Shown here piece after piece: positions 1-12,737 of a stretch of DNA of 64,000 bases. The translations under genes were made by a program, and so were the position numbers. The DNA is from Parapristionchus giblindavisi (Eukaryota; Nematoda; Chromadorea; Rhabditida; Diplogasteridae), in the NCBI GenBank assembly GCA_943737045.1, contig CALSFV010000103.1:124001-188000 (forward strand). Direction: 5' to 3'. How positions within the stretch are numbered: position 1 is the first letter of the stretch; the number at the start of each line of letters is the position of its first letter. The notes under the pieces are model-generated. The model saw only the letters and a list, made by a program, of their open reading frames with translations. It did not search any database and was not told the origin of the DNA.

Positions 1-1393
1 CGACCAAATGATAGTCGCTCTTTATCTATATAACATATATATTTAAATATAGATAACAAAAATGAAATATAATGTAATACCTTTCTTATTTGCATTCAAT
101 CGACCCAATAAACCTTTACTACTAGATTCCTCTCCATTTTGTTCTTTTTGTATCTCTTGTATCATCTTCTTATATTCAATACATCTATTCTTCATCTCTG
201 TATATTTCCTTTGTTCCTCCTAATAAAATTACTAAATTCAATCTCCATCTCCCTCACTTATAACACGCTATCTTAGAAAATCGATATAGGTGCGGTATCG
301 ACGAAAAATGGATTTTTCTGTTTTATGTATGATAATTACAGGCTCAATGAGTGAAGTTCACTGGCACTTGGAAATTCCTTCCAATTGAAAATTCGCTTCA
401 GGAGGTGACCACACAACGATTTGGCGCCTTTTCCTAAAAGGTTTATTTTGAATCCAATCGATGCGGGAGTGGACGCAATCGACTCCTTAGCTAATTCTAA
501 GAAACTATTGTCAAGGGGAGTTTTTCGATCAACGGTCAACGAAGGCTGGAATCTTGAATTTTCGAAAAAAATTTCACATTTAATTAATTTTCACTATTTT
601 GCTACAACAACCCTACGTTTTTTTATTTGCTTAATCGCTTCTAAATATCATAACACAGCTTCAGTTTAAAAATCATAATTTTTTTAAAATACGATTACGG
701 TGAATAAATCATTTTTATAATGAAGTCGTGAATTATGGTGTGGCACCTACAGTATCCCGAATCGATCAATTTAGAAATCTGGTAGTTTTAAACATATTTT
801 ACCGCTGTTCCTGACATGACTAAGGTATACGACTACTCCTCGTCGGAAAAAGGAAAAGAGTGTTAATTTTGTCCCCTTGTAAATCCCATTGTAAAAAGCA
901 AATATCTCAGTTTTTTTAGATATTTGAAACTTGGTTTTTAGGTTAGAAACCACGAAAAAAAGCATATAAACGAAGTTTCAAGTCTCTAGCTCTAGTAAAA
1001 ACGGAGATATTTGCTTTTTACACGATTTTTTTCCGGAAAAACTCGAACGTGCATGTAAAAAAACAAATATCTCTGTTCATAGTAGAGTTAGAGAATTGAA
1101 ACTTCGTTTATAAGCTTTTTTCGTGGTTTCTAACCTAAAAACCAAGTTTCAAGTCTCTAACTAGTCAGGGAACCGAGATATTTGCTTTTTACAATGCTAT
1201 TTACAAAAGGGCAAAATTAACGCCCTTTTGCTTTTTCCGAGTGCTATTTCCGGAAAAATTAACACCACATAAATAAATCGATAATCAAATATTAATTCTA
1301 ACTTTCAATTTCTTATTTGAAGAATCAAGTTGTTGTCTTAGTTGTTGAAGGAACATCGATGTCTCGACTTCACCATTCTTTAATAGATAAATA

Positions 1394-1448
<55 letters not shown>

Positions 1449-2215
1449 GATAGATGAGACATACCCCAAGATACTTATCTATTTCTTCTCCATTTCCTTT
1501 CGTAATTAAATCATAACTGAATATCATCATTCAATTCATTTAACCAATAAATATTCAACTTACAATTTACAAGCCTTCAATCTATCCTTTAACACTTTAA
1601 TTTCTCTTTCTTTAGTATTTTGATCAGCTAACATCAATTTCAATTGATTCATCTTCTTTATAGCATCAGTACCTTCTTCAGCTGAGTTCTTCCATCGTTT
1701 AACCTTTATATACAATATACATCTCTAATATCCATCTATCATCATACTTGTCTTTGTGTCTTTGCCAATTCAATATCTATACGAGTCTTCTCATTCATTA
1801 ATTCTAAACATTCTTCTTTCTTCTTATGTAATTCCATCTTCACTATATCTATCTCTTCTTCAGTTGATATTTGACTCTGAATCAATCGATAATATTAATA
1901 TGATCATCATAATTACAATACTCACATTACTATCATCACTTTCAATGAACAGTTTCTTTATGATGTTACTCTCTATACATCTTCTTCTGCATGTGGGACA
2001 ATTCTTTTCTTTCTGCATACAATAGATTATATAAATGAAATAAACATATAATATATCTAACCTGGACCCATTGTATAACACATTCATAATGGAATAAATG
2101 ACCACATGGTAGTGCTGATACCTTAATCATATTATTCATTGATATGACAATATAATGAATATACCTTGGAAGGTATGAATCTAGTTGTACAGATCAAACA
2201 CGATCCTAAGTTCAT
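1..2215 (-). CDS. TRAIP-like RING-H2 E3 ubiquitin ligase, 5' part (gene continues past the left edge)
   Basis: TRAIP proteins are RING E3 ubiquitin ligases that act at replication forks and on interstrand crosslinks, and carry an N-terminal RING followed by coiled coil. The first three exons are clear: 2165-2215 (starts MNLGSCLICTTRF, giving C-x2-C), 2062-2121 (CGHLFHYEC) and 1926-2012 (KNCPTCRRRCIESNIIKKLF). Phases join without a shift and give a complete RING-H2 at residues about 6-55. The IIxKLF stretch right after the last CxxC is typical of TRAIP. Further exons near 1757-1870, 1560-1720, 1455-1520, 1285-1375 and 80-220 are rich in E, K, L and Q and look like coiled coil. The C-terminus, where family members carry a PIP-box, lies outside the window, so that part cannot be checked. 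Divergence from vertebrate TRAIP outside the RING is high; another coiled-coil RING ligase is the main alternative. Confidence 0.7.
838..1252. repeat. Foldback (hairpin) element in a TRAIP-like gene intron
   Basis: The left arm (about 840-1030) and right arm (about 1040-1250) are imperfect inverted copies. Shared blocks include GTTAATTTTG, TTGTAAAAAGCAAATATCTC and ACGAAGTTTCAAGTCTCTA. The arms read almost back to back with little loop. No transposase ORF is present, so this is a non-autonomous hairpin element or MITE. Confidence 0.8.
1399..1445. repeat. (AAT)n microsatellite
   Basis: About 15 AAT units in an intron of the TRAIP-like gene. Its long isoleucine ORF in the reverse frame is a repeat artefact. 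Confidence 0.95.
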
Positions 2216-2377
2216 TCACTTGTCTATATAGATCAATCTATCAATTAATCAATAACTCATCGTTTTAGATAGTATATTATCGATGGATACGAATGTAAAT
2301 GAAGGATACATTGACGAACGATATACATTAATCTACGCTCTTTATCAATTCATGATTACAATAGTATTGATATAACT

Positions 2378-3762
2378 CTAGAAGGTAGTAGAAGGTGTAG
2401 CCTTATCTCCATTATCAAGTACATTCCATAGAAGAGGACCACCCCAGATTCCACCAGATGAAGGTTGAGATACACGACTCTGTTGAGATAGATAGATACA
2501 ACTAGAGATTGACAGAGATAGATAGAATACCTGGAGTCCAGTTTCAGAGACACGACAATAATGCCAGAATACACCAGCTACAAGAGTAACCATACCTAGA
2601 GTTACTCCCTTTGCTATACTATCCTCTGTAAGAATAGATCATAAGATATAATGAATGAAGAGGTAGTACTTACTAGCAGAAGCAAGAACAGCTCCAACTG
2701 CAGTTGATGAGAATAGATGATTGTATACATCATCCTGAGATACAATCATACATTGATACAATATAAATAGAATATACCTTATTTCTAATATTAGCAGCAG
2801 TTGATAGAGCAACAGCCCATGAGGCTGACACTGCAAGAGGAATTGGAGATAGACGAATATAACGAGATAAGAATTGACGAGGTCCGAAAGTTGATACAGG
2901 TACTGTCTCCATTGCACGAATCTCCAATAATGTATAAGGTACCACTAGAATAATAAATATATTGGTGAGGAAGATATATGTGGATCATACTTAGAATGGC
3001 AGTGTACTTCATGGCAGCTAATGCTTTCGTGAATGTACCCTCATTGAGTGGAGAATCGAAGAAACGAGGACCAAATGAATACCACGAATTGGGAATGATA
3101 GAGTTTCTGTAAAAAGTAGGATCTAATACTATATAATGGACAGAAGTAGAATTACCTTCCCAATTGATTCTTGGGTGTAAGAGATAGAGTATTCATTGAA
3201 GGAGATACATCAATACCAGGATGTTCCTTCGATAGTTCGAATGCCTCTGCCAATCTCTTGTATTGGATCGAACCGGTGTAAACCTATAAATATTCCCCAA
3301 ATATATAAAGACTACACAATTGGAAACTAACCTTGTCTTGAAATTCAGAAAGATCTCCAGGTGTATCTCCCTTCTTTGTGATATCTTTATGTTTAGTTCT
3401 ATCCAAACCAAGTGGACCTGTTTCGGAAGTTCCATCTGGTACCTTCGCATCGTACCTGAAAAAAAGAAACGATAAGACTACTATTTCATGAATGAATATG
3501 ATACCAGTCGGGATCTTCCTCGTTGTACTTTGAACGAACAATGCGGAGTTTTCCATCTCTTGCAACATCGTCTTTTCCTCCAGCTTCCTTCCACCACTCG
3601 GGTCTTCCAGAGCTACAATGTTTTAGGCAATCCATTTGCATGGAAACTTATATAAAGATACACAAACGTCGAAAACACTCACTAGTTTCGGCTACTCCAA
3701 AGGCCGATCCATGGTGGGCGCTGCGTGTTATACGAAGCCACTAGAGGTTCGTCGTGGCCCAT
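2378..3762 (-). CDS. Probable mitochondrial complex I accessory subunit, NDUFA11/Tim17-like
   Basis: Start at 3760-3762 (MGHDEPLVASYNTQ), stop TAG at 2378-2380 (ends KATPSTTF). Exons join through 3681-3762, 3507-3613, 3332-3457, 3160-3290, 3000-3110, 2780-2945, 2660-2740, 2540-2630 and 2378-2482. The N-terminal half is hydrophilic and rich in proline and glycine. The C-terminal half has Tim17-type hydrophobic segments (IPLAVSASWAVALSTAAN, FSSTAVGAVLASASKDSIAK, GVTLGMVTLVAGVFWHY) with the G/A-rich pattern of the NDUFA11 (B14.7) family, which anchors the membrane arm of NADH dehydrogenase. The long hydrophilic N-terminus is unlike human NDUFA11, so the assignment rests on the membrane part only. 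The gene is divergent from ufd-2. A different Tim17/22-type inner-membrane protein is possible. Confidence 0.5.
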
Positions 3763-4430
3763 TTACCTTGAAAAGAGAGTGAAATCAATAAACACTGTCA
3801 ATAAAAGAAACAACAAAACATAACGTTTTGCAAGACAGAGGTACCGCAAAAAATGCATACATTTCATCTTCAGGGTGCATGATTTACACAACTGAATTTT
3901 TGGTTTCGCTCAGTTTTAGCATAAATTTAGTTAATTTAGATATTTACTGTGAAGTTCTGAATCTACTCAACATAGGCATTGACATATCGGAATTAAATTC
4001 ATATGTTTATTATTTTGGATAAAAAATGCATTTTTCAGCAGTTAGGATATGTCGAATTTCAGCACCAAAACGCTGTAAACGGGTGTGGAAACCCTTCATG
4101 ACTGAAATGCAAAATGCTTAAATAGAAACATTTACGCTTACTTAAAGCGACCCTCAATGTCGCTTCATTAGATGCAAATAAATAAGGCCACAAAATTTAA
4201 TTTAGAAAAAAAGGTAATGGTGAAATGAAGTTTTGAATTCCCGCAATTTTATTTCAGCAAGATTTTATCCGGTCAGCTCATTTCCCGGATGGATTTGACC
4301 AGGAAAACTCTGTGATGATATATCAGAAGTTGCACTTAAGTTGTCTGATCTACATTGTTATTTCTCTCTTTTCTTACCTGTCAACTGAAGAATGTATTGT
4401 ATAACTTAAAAATTCTCGTTCCAGGTGAAA
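3763..4430. promoter_or_regulatory. Divergent intergenic region between the complex I-like gene and ufd-2
   Basis: About 670 bases separate two start codons on opposite strands, so this stretch must hold both promoters. No gene or strong core element is recognisable. A TCTTTTCTTACC tract and the ufd-2 trans-splice site lie at its right end. Confidence 0.5.
4413..4424 (+). promoter_or_regulatory. Probable spliced-leader acceptor of ufd-2
   Basis: TTCTCGTTCCAG sits six bases before the ATG at 4431. A splice acceptor with no upstream coding exon, directly before a start codon, is the usual mark of SL1 trans-splicing in nematodes. Similar sites precede PDH E1-alpha (ATTACAG, ATG at 12738), the UGT (TTTGCAG before 26532) and the fusogen (CTCTTCAG, ATG at 39175). 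Confidence 0.55.
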
Positions 4431-7400
4431 ATGTCATCAGAAGATCCTTTTCTATTGGATCAGACGGAAAAACTACTCAAGCGGGTACTATTCCACACAG
4501 AATCTCGTATTTCTGGAGTAAACTTTGATGATGTAATTGAGAAGGAAGATATGGCTGCACTTGCTGCCAATGTAGATGATATAGGTGAATTGCTATTATT
4601 TTGTTAATTTGAATGAATTGTCATTATTAGATGTTTTCGCTTCTATTCTACACGAGAAGATTTGTACTCTTCTATCACATATGAACATAGGTTCGATAGA
4701 GATGGAAGCAGAAGGATCTCTTACCATAGGAACTGCTCTAGGTAGTAATACATTTGTGCATTTCTTCATATGATCCTCATTTCAGGTGATTCGGAGCTTG
4801 ATCATGCTATTAGTTTTAAAGAGGCTCAAGCAATTCTGTACTGTATCACTTCATTAAATAAATGTGAACAAGAGGATAAGAATAACGTATGGTATTTTAA
4901 TTAAAGTAGTTTGCATATAGATTATTCTTGTAGTTCCTACCAGAATCTGGTAAAGCGTTGACTAAGGGAATACGGTATACCATATTTGGAGCTCTTTCAT
5001 CTTTCATTCGAGGTGATCTTGGGTATGTTTATTCATAAATAATGAAAATGATTTGTTATGATATCGATTAAGAACGAACATGAAAGATTTGAATAGATCT
5101 TTGCTATCTATATTCTTAAATGATATGTTTCCAATTCATCTGTTAATTCAATTCGTTGAGTTCCTTAATGGCCGTGAAAATGAGATGAAGGAGGTTAGTG
5201 AATGAATATATCTCTTTATAATATGATGATTGAATGAAGGTATTCGATGAAATCCTATCATCTCTTCGATTCTGTTTAGTTCGAACTTCATTTGCATTGA
5301 ACAAGATGAACTATCTTCTACTTCCATATCAAGTATCATTTATCTATATCTTTGATATTCAATGTACATATATGTTTAGGTCCTTGTCAATCTATTATCT
5401 ATCAAAGTATCAAATAAGACTCGTCCTATTGCTGACCTAGTTAGTACCATATATTATTTTTAATATACGTATTTATTTATAAATATAATGATTATAGTTG
5501 GTATCCCGTGGTGATTTCATGCCTCCGGGTATTTCATTTCCTGGAAGAGAAATGCAAACTCTATCATATCTTGGTCCATTCTTCAGTAAAACTCTTCCAT
5601 CTGATGATTCAACTGTTAGTTCTATCACTTATTAATTGATATATCAAATATATCTTATTCAAGGTTAAAAGTTCAATAGATCATTTTGATTTGAAAGAAC
5701 CTCAATCATTTGAAGACCTCAAGAATATATTCTATCCTCCATTTCAAGGAGAAATGGCTAAAATACGAGTATGTTTATTGAATGTGCTTTATTGATTAAT
5801 TGATTGAATGATTATAGAACATGAACCATAAGATTATGATTCAATTATTAAGTGGAAGTTCAAGTAGAAGTCGTGCTCTTGATTGGTTGGCTGCAACTGT
5901 TTCTAGAAATAAGAAGAGAGCTCAAATTAGAGTAATTTAATACTATCATATAATAGATGATTATACATGTAATCAATATAGGCTGATGCACGTAAATTAG
6001 CTGATCATGGATTTCAAATGATGGTACTTGGAGTACTGTATGAACTATCAGCTAAAATTGATTTAGATAAAGTCAATATATACTATCCTCTTCAAGTGAG
6101 TACTCATTCATTCTTCTGTTATCTTATTAATGAATATTGATTGATTCACTAATTCAGTCTAATTCTCGGATTGATTTATCTGAATATACTCGACTTAAAA
6201 TGGATAGAGCCGCTGCTCAAGAATATGAGGTATATGATCTATCTATCGATATGTACTAATTGATTGATTGATTAAGGCTAGTCTTCCTAAACCAATAGAA
6301 GAGGAGAAGTTTATGACTGAATGTTTATTTATAACAATGCATGCACAAAATATTGGAATTCAACCTTTGATGGCTAAGAAAAGACAACTCAATCATCATT
6401 ATGCTGATCTTGTTGAAAGAATTGAGGTATCTTATATTAATATTAGCAATATTGTTAAAATAGACGAAAAAAATCCATAAATTAGTGAAATCTATACAAT
6501 ATCCCTGAATTTACTTTCCAGTTTGGGTTATTTTGTGCTCTGTTCTTTTTTGATTTTCGAATATTTATTTAAAATTTTAAGACATAATCTACTGGAATAA
6601 AAAAGGATTACGGTATACCCACTTTTGAAAACTTGTTAATGATTCGCATTTTTAAAAGAACCTTATGCAGAATTTTTTAATATTGATTGGAGATATTAGA
6701 TACTAATATAGTATGAAATAGGAGTTGAAGAAACAATCACAAGAAATGTCTGATAGCGATCCACGGAAAGCTCCCATTATGAAGAATATTCACAATTATA
6801 AAAAGATGTGTTCGAGGATTCTTCAACGTAAATAAATCTTATTACTTAAAATAATAAATATATATATTTGTTATTTAGGACAATATTGTCTTGAATGTAT
6901 AGCGAAAGATCCATCCTTCTTATCAATGGCTATGGATTTCTCATGTAAACAACTGTCACTACTCGTTAGAATAATCAATCCTAACTTGTAAGTCTACTTG
7001 ATTCATCTACTAATCAATCAATAAATGAATTGTAGTGGAACAGATGGTAAAGTAGCAGATGAAGCACCTCCTTTATTTGCTGCATACCCTGAATTCTTTG
7101 TTGAAGATCTATTAGCTACAATGACACATTGTATCACGTTAGTTCCATTCTCTTCTTCTATCTATCCATCCATCTTCTATAGATATGCTGGAGATCATTT
7201 GATGCTCGGACAAAGATCAGATCTATCACAGAATATTCTTCTCATTGTTTGTTCAACTCATCTATTTAATAATCCATTCTTAGCTAATAAGGTATAAATA
7301 TTGATTGGAATTGATTGATTAATGGTAATATTGATTAAGATCATTCAAATGTTAGTGAGTGTATCTCCAATCTCTCACAATCCACATGCATATACTATCT

Positions 7401-10400
7401 GGAATTCAATTGTATGTAATATTCTTGTTCATTCATAAATAGTCTATTTCATTCTCTTATAGATCTATCATCCAATCTCAAGTGAACGTCTATTCCCTGC
7501 TATTCTTCGTTTCTATTCACTTATTGAAACTACTGATTTCTATGAGAAGTTTTCTGTACGAAGAAATATGCAAGCCATTATGAGACAATTATGGGATATT
7601 CCAACATATAGATCTGTATTCAATGAGATTGCCAAGTTAGTCTATCTTATATCTATAGTTTATTGATTGATTGATGTGTTTAGACCTTCAAATGCATCAT
7701 TCATAAAGTTTGCCAATATGGTAATCAATGATGCTACATTCTGTCTCGATGAGAGTTTGGCTAGTCTGAAGAAGATTCACGATATTGAAGTTATTATGGA
7801 AAAGAAGGTATTCATATTCAATCATATTATACAATAAGGGGAAAGAGTCTTCCTCTCCTTATTTGATGAATATTATATTATATGTGTATTAGTATATGAA
7901 TTGTAGGATGAATGGAATAGTCTACCAGCTGATGAAAGACAACAGAAAGAAGGAATATTAGAAGAATCTAGTAGAAATGTTAAGAGTTGGCTCATCTATG
8001 CTAGAGTACGTCCTTCTCTATCTTTTCATTCATTCATTCACCCATTAATTCAGGAGACACTAGATATGCTTGTGTGGTTGACAGCAGATACAGCCGCAGC
8101 CTTCACCAATAGTGTATTGGGTGATCGATTTGCTTCTATGCTCAATCATAATATCTCTCAGATGGTTGGAAAGAAATGTATTGATTTGAAGGTACTCCAC
8201 TATCATTTACATATAAATATCTATATTATTGATTGATTAGGTCAAAGATGCAGCTACTCGTTTTGATTGGCAACCACGATTATTTGCTGCTCAATTAATC
8301 GATATCTATCTAAATCTATCATCTCCTCAATTCGCTCAATATGTTGCTCATGACGAGGTTTGATATATTTATTCATTGAGGTGGAAAGTGGTTCATATTC
8401 ATTTTACTTCGTTATTGCTCTGTCTTTATTTGCTTTTGTTTCCTCTCGCTCCTAGTGATTAGCAAGGAAGAAAGGGGTTTATGGTCCTACGTGGGCAACA
8501 TTTGCCACTGGAAGTTAAAATCGGGTGTGTAGGGCGCACAAATTTCCTTTTTCAATTAATTTTGACTAAATGGTTTTCATTTTTGAATGATTTTTGGCTA
8601 AATCGGGTGGGTCTTGCCGCTTGCGACAATGCCGCCCACTTATGCTTATCACGGATCTCCGGTAAAAGTAGCAACGCCTGCCACTAGGAAAATTTTTTGC
8701 CTTCGATTTCGATGAAAGTTGGTCAGTGGGTGTGGTTGGGGGTCATGAGAAGGCATAGCAACTTCATTTGGCCAAAATTGCAAATTATCGATTTTTTGTG
8801 ATCTACCGTGTAAATGATCATAAATCGGTTCATTTTCATCGTACAGCGTGCTGAGAGGTGTCATTTGAATCGTATTCTAATGCTCTCCAAAAACGTTGTG
8901 AATGACCCGTTCGCAACAAAGTCGCCTTCAGGTCGAAAAACGCAAAAAACTAATTTTTTGACTAAAAGGGTGGCCTGTTCTCAAAAATTTTCTCTTGAGT
9001 ACACGCGTATTATTGCAGAAAACAAGTTGTCAGATCACGTACAAAGTAGGTATGTTGTTCATTTGCCGTATCTCTGTCCCCTCAATACCGTTTAATAGAG
9101 TACGCGGGACTTAGTCATTTTTTCCCGCCTCATCAGTTTTTCGATCGTATCTGCCTTCAAAATGGTCCAATCGACTACTCGAAAAAAGGGAAATGATGCT
9201 CTCGGAAAGGTGAATAAAAAGTTCTCTCATGATCGAATAGCTATGACAAAACATTTTCGAGCATTTTCGAGGATCCAAAGTTATATAAGAATACCAAGTT
9301 TCAGAAGTTTCCATAACTTTATGTTCGAGAAATTACCGATTTTCCAATTTTTGACCAGGTTTTTTTGTTTTGATCTCATTGCTTGCCATGTTACTCTCAT
9401 TTCCTTTTCTTGGATCTTTGATATGTTATGCAAAAATGGATGGGCTATCCGAATATCACACTTATTTCGACCAGCTACAAGGCAGTCATAGTGATATCAA
9501 GTGAATTATAACCCCATTTTAACGCCCAAACGCCGACGCAGGTTCGAATCCGGGTCCGGGCATACATTTTTGCAACTTTTTTTTCGCCTCAAATATTACT
9601 TTAAATTATATTTTCATGTAATTCATCGTATTTTCATTAATCTATTTTACGAAATAACCACAAACATTATTAGAAATACTAAAAAATCTTATTACTGATA
9701 CGATATCAGGAAAATGGATGGGACGAGCGAAAATAACGGTTTTTCGACAGTGATACTTCTTTAAAATGTATTTTTGCTATTTTCTGTTAAAAGAAGATAA
9801 ATATACAATGAAACTCTTATCATCTCGGTTTTCGCAAAATGGTTTGAAAAATTGTAGGTAACGATCAAAGATCAAAGTACAAAGATCAGAGACCAAACTT
9901 CAGTAATATAGTAAAAGCCTTTCTAAACATCTCTAATATTTATAGGTGCTTTAAAAATAAGAGATTCCATCAACAGAGGCCTCCGATTTCAAGCTGTAAA
10001 TGTTCTACGAATTTGAGCCTCAAAACTGAAAATTCAGCTTATAGATATGCTAACGACCCGTTCAAACAATAAGGGACAAAATGATGCAAGTGGCGAGTGA
10101 TGTTTATCCACAGATTATGGTAGTCATAGCTCTTCATTCGTCCCCAGGGCAATTTTTTTGGAAGGACTGATTTTGAGATCCTACCGTTCAAAGGACAGGC
10201 CTTTTAAAACTATGGTTCCTCCGCAGGTAGCTTTTTTACGTATCATATATTTATTTTCCTCATTTTGGTTTAGTTCTGATTCCTTTCAGACCCATAGTTA
10301 ACGTTCTGCTGAGATCTACTCGGTTACATCGCGTACGCTTAAACTTGAGCTTTCTCTCCCTCGCTGTTCTCGTTCCTGCACCTATTTTGATGAAATCTCT

Positions 10401-11978
10401 TATTTTCAAAGCACCTATATATGTTAGAAATGTTCTGAAAAGTTTTTATTATATTGCTGAAGTTTGGTCTCTGATCTTTGTACTTTGATCTTTGATCGTT
10501 ATCTACAATTTTTCAAACAATTTTCGAAAACCGAGATGATAAGAGTTTCATTGTATATTTATCTTCTTTTAACAGAACATAACAAAAAAATACATTTTAA
10601 AGAAGTATCACTGTCGAAAAAACCGTTATTTTCGCTCGCCCCATCCATTTTCCTGATATTGTATCAGTAATAAGATTTTTTAGTATTCCTGATAATGTTT
10701 GTGGTTATTTCGTAAAATACATTAGTGAAAATACGGTGAATCACATGAAAATATAATTTAAAGTTATATTTGAGGCGAAAAAAAGTTGCAAAAATTTATG
10801 CCCGGACCCGGATTCGAACCTGCGTCGGCGTTTGGGCGTTAAAATGGGGTTATAATTCACTTGATATCACTATGACTGCCTTGTAGCTGGTCGAAATAAG
10901 TGTGATATTTGGATAGACCATCCATTTTTGCATAACATATCAAAGATCCAAGAAAAGGAAATGACAGTAACATGGCAAGCAATGAGATCAAAACAAAAAA
11001 AACCTGGTCAAAAATTGGAAAATCGGTAATTTCTCGAACATAAAGTTATGGAAATTTCTGAAACTTGGTATTCTTATATAACTTTGGATCCTCTATCGAA
11101 TGATATATAACATGCTATGGAATTCACACTTTTATTTTTCGACTTTTGGTAGATCAAAAATCGATAATTTGGGTCAACTTTTTGGCTGAAGTGTATACCG
11201 CCCCTAGGGACTCTAACCATCAAATATGAGTCACCTAGGATGATTTTGAAACATTGTGCCATGCCCCCGCCGCCCTTATGGAGAACGCGTTTTAAGTTTG
11301 AAACTTGGATTGGTGAAAATCGAATTTCGACTCTTGATAATCCATTTGAATAAATACATACAGTTCGAGTTCGACTCGCAATTTGATCTTTGTAGACTTT
11401 TTTAAAAAGTAACAAACTTTCCTATCAACCTTTTTAATTTATAATTATTATAGAGATCATATACTCCTGAGAATATGAATGAGATAGTCAGTCGTTTGGA
11501 ACAATTCAAAATAGTTTCATTATCTCATTTGGAGAGATTCAAGGTACTGTGTCTATTATATAGTCTATCTATTGATTAATTGATTGAAGTGTCTACGTGA
11601 TGAAGCAGAGAAAGTATATAAGACAAAAGCAGCTGAAGAAATGGAATTAGAAGATGCTCCTGATGAGTTCAAAGGTATTATTGATTGATTGATTGAATAG
11701 ATAATATTGATTGTAGATCCAATCATGGATATTATAATGGAAGAACCAGTTAGATTACCCTCCGGACATATAATGGATAGAAAGGTTATCATGAGACATC
11801 TTCTTTCATCTGCAACTGATCCATTCAATAGACAAGATTTATCTGAAGATCAACTTGAACCTCGTAAGTTCATATTCTATCTATCTATCATTTCATCTAT
11901 TCCCTTTCAGTTCCTGAACTCAAAGAGAGAATCACTGCTTGGGTACAAGAGAAACTAGGAAAGACTCCGAGTCTATAG
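4431..11978 (+). CDS. ufd-2: Ubiquitin conjugation factor E4 (UFD2/UBE4B), U-box E3/E4 ligase
   Basis: UFD2 elongates ubiquitin chains on substrates and works with the p97/CDC48 segregase. The start is [16 protein letters not shown] at 4431; the last exons (11719-11978) hold the U-box: [17 protein letters not shown], then [12 protein letters not shown] and DPFNRQDL, ending KLGKTPSL with TAG at 11976-11978. The roughly twenty exons between encode the helical UFD2 core (for example [15 protein letters not shown] segments near 5500-5610, [16 protein letters not shown] near 7090, [11 protein letters not shown] near 7920). Introns are mostly 40-60 bases. The exception is the intron from 8358 to about 11453, which carries several nested repeats. 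The U-box loop residues that hold the fold are present, so the gene looks functional. The C. elegans orthologue is ufd-2. Confidence 0.9.
8486..8644. mobile_element. Non-autonomous DNA element, CATACGTGGGCA family (copy 1)
   Basis: The ends CTACGTGGGCA and GCCCACTTATG are imperfect inverted repeats. The interior (AAGTTAAAATCGGGTG and AAATCGGGTGGGTC) matches, in reverse orientation, the element at 52404-52604. No target duplication is visible at this older-looking copy. Confidence 0.7.
9271..11095. repeat. Large palindrome: 0.7 kb inverted arms with a 0.4 kb centre, in a ufd-2 intron
   Basis: The left arm, about 9271-9975, is repeated in reverse at about 10383-11095 with high identity. Matching blocks include GGATCCAAAGTTATATAAGA, ATGGATGGGCTATCC and CAGGTTCGAATCCGGGTCC. 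The central 400 bases (9976-10382) are not repeated. Each arm carries a perfect tRNA-type B-box (9541-9551 and, reversed, 10810-10820) followed by TTTTTGCAAC and a T-run. The same B-box plus tail occurs at 59716-59760. The ends of the repeated unit are not certain, because homology to the 59 kb copy continues past 11095. Confidence 0.85.
9541..9551 (+). promoter_or_regulatory. tRNA-like B-box (RNA polymerase III internal promoter element)
   Basis: GGTTCGAATCC matches the B-box consensus exactly. The following bases GGGTCCGGGCA resemble a tRNA acceptor 3' strand, but the pairing 5' half and a clear A-box are not seen, so this is a tRNA-derived piece of a repeat and not a tRNA gene. Confidence 0.6.
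11110..11300. repeat. Repeat shared with 59258-59360
   Basis: TTTTTGGCTGAAGTGTAT, GATTTTGAAA, TGTGCCA and CCCCC blocks recur in the same order on the reverse strand at 59258-59360. With the shared B-box segments this shows that the ufd-2 intron and the 59 kb locus hold copies of one repeat family. Confidence 0.7.
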
Positions 11979-12737
11979 GTATTTAATCTGTTCAATCCAT
12001 CAATTACATATTTTGCCTTATTTATTTATTTCTCTTCAAACATATATACAATAGATGGATGAATATGACGACAAGTATCATTCATAATTAACATTGATTG
12101 TAATATTCTCCTTATTTATTTACATTTATTGTACTGTAAATGGTGGTTAATCGTGTTGTCTCTATCAAAACGTGTTCATCTTCTCATCCTCTCTATTCAT
12201 CTCTATCTCGTTCTCATCTACCTATCAAGTCGTATCATTTATTTACTCGTTCATGTATATCATCGAGTCAAAAGTGGTACTAGAAAAAGGAAGTTATTGT
12301 GTAAAAAGTGTGTTCTCTTCCATTATTTTGCAAACTTATTGAACATAGAATTATTGTATTAATCCCAATGAGATTTGTATAATCCATAGTATTCTTTTTT
12401 TTCTTTTTTTCTTTTCTCGTTATTGTAGTTTTATCTCTTTTCTAATGTACATAATCGTAAATGGTTCATTTGTGATTAAAGTTATTTTTTATTCAATTGG
12501 TACTGTACCTTTGTTCTTATTGGTTAAATATCCAACGAATACTTGAATATTGGTTATTATGATTATTCATTGGTATGAAGAAGTAAGTTAGGGAAAGTGT
12601 GCAGTGCACGGAAAGAGATTGAAACATTCCCCCTTTTGTTTACATAGATAGATAGAGTAAAGAATAGAGGACAATTTGCGATAATTACTTGTATTATATG
12701 TCTTTATTATCAATATACTAATTTGTATTAATTACAG
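11979..12737. other. Intergenic: ufd-2 3' region and PDH E1-alpha promoter
   Basis: About 760 bases with no coding signal. The genes are head to tail, but the gap is far longer than in a typical nematode operon, so separate promoters are likely. The downstream ATG is preceded by ATTACAG. Confidence 0.5.

Noticed and set aside
9530..9570. A tRNA gene around GGTTCGAATCC
   Set aside because: Only the B-box and a possible acceptor 3' strand are present. No pairing acceptor 5' strand, D-arm or anticodon arm can be built upstream.
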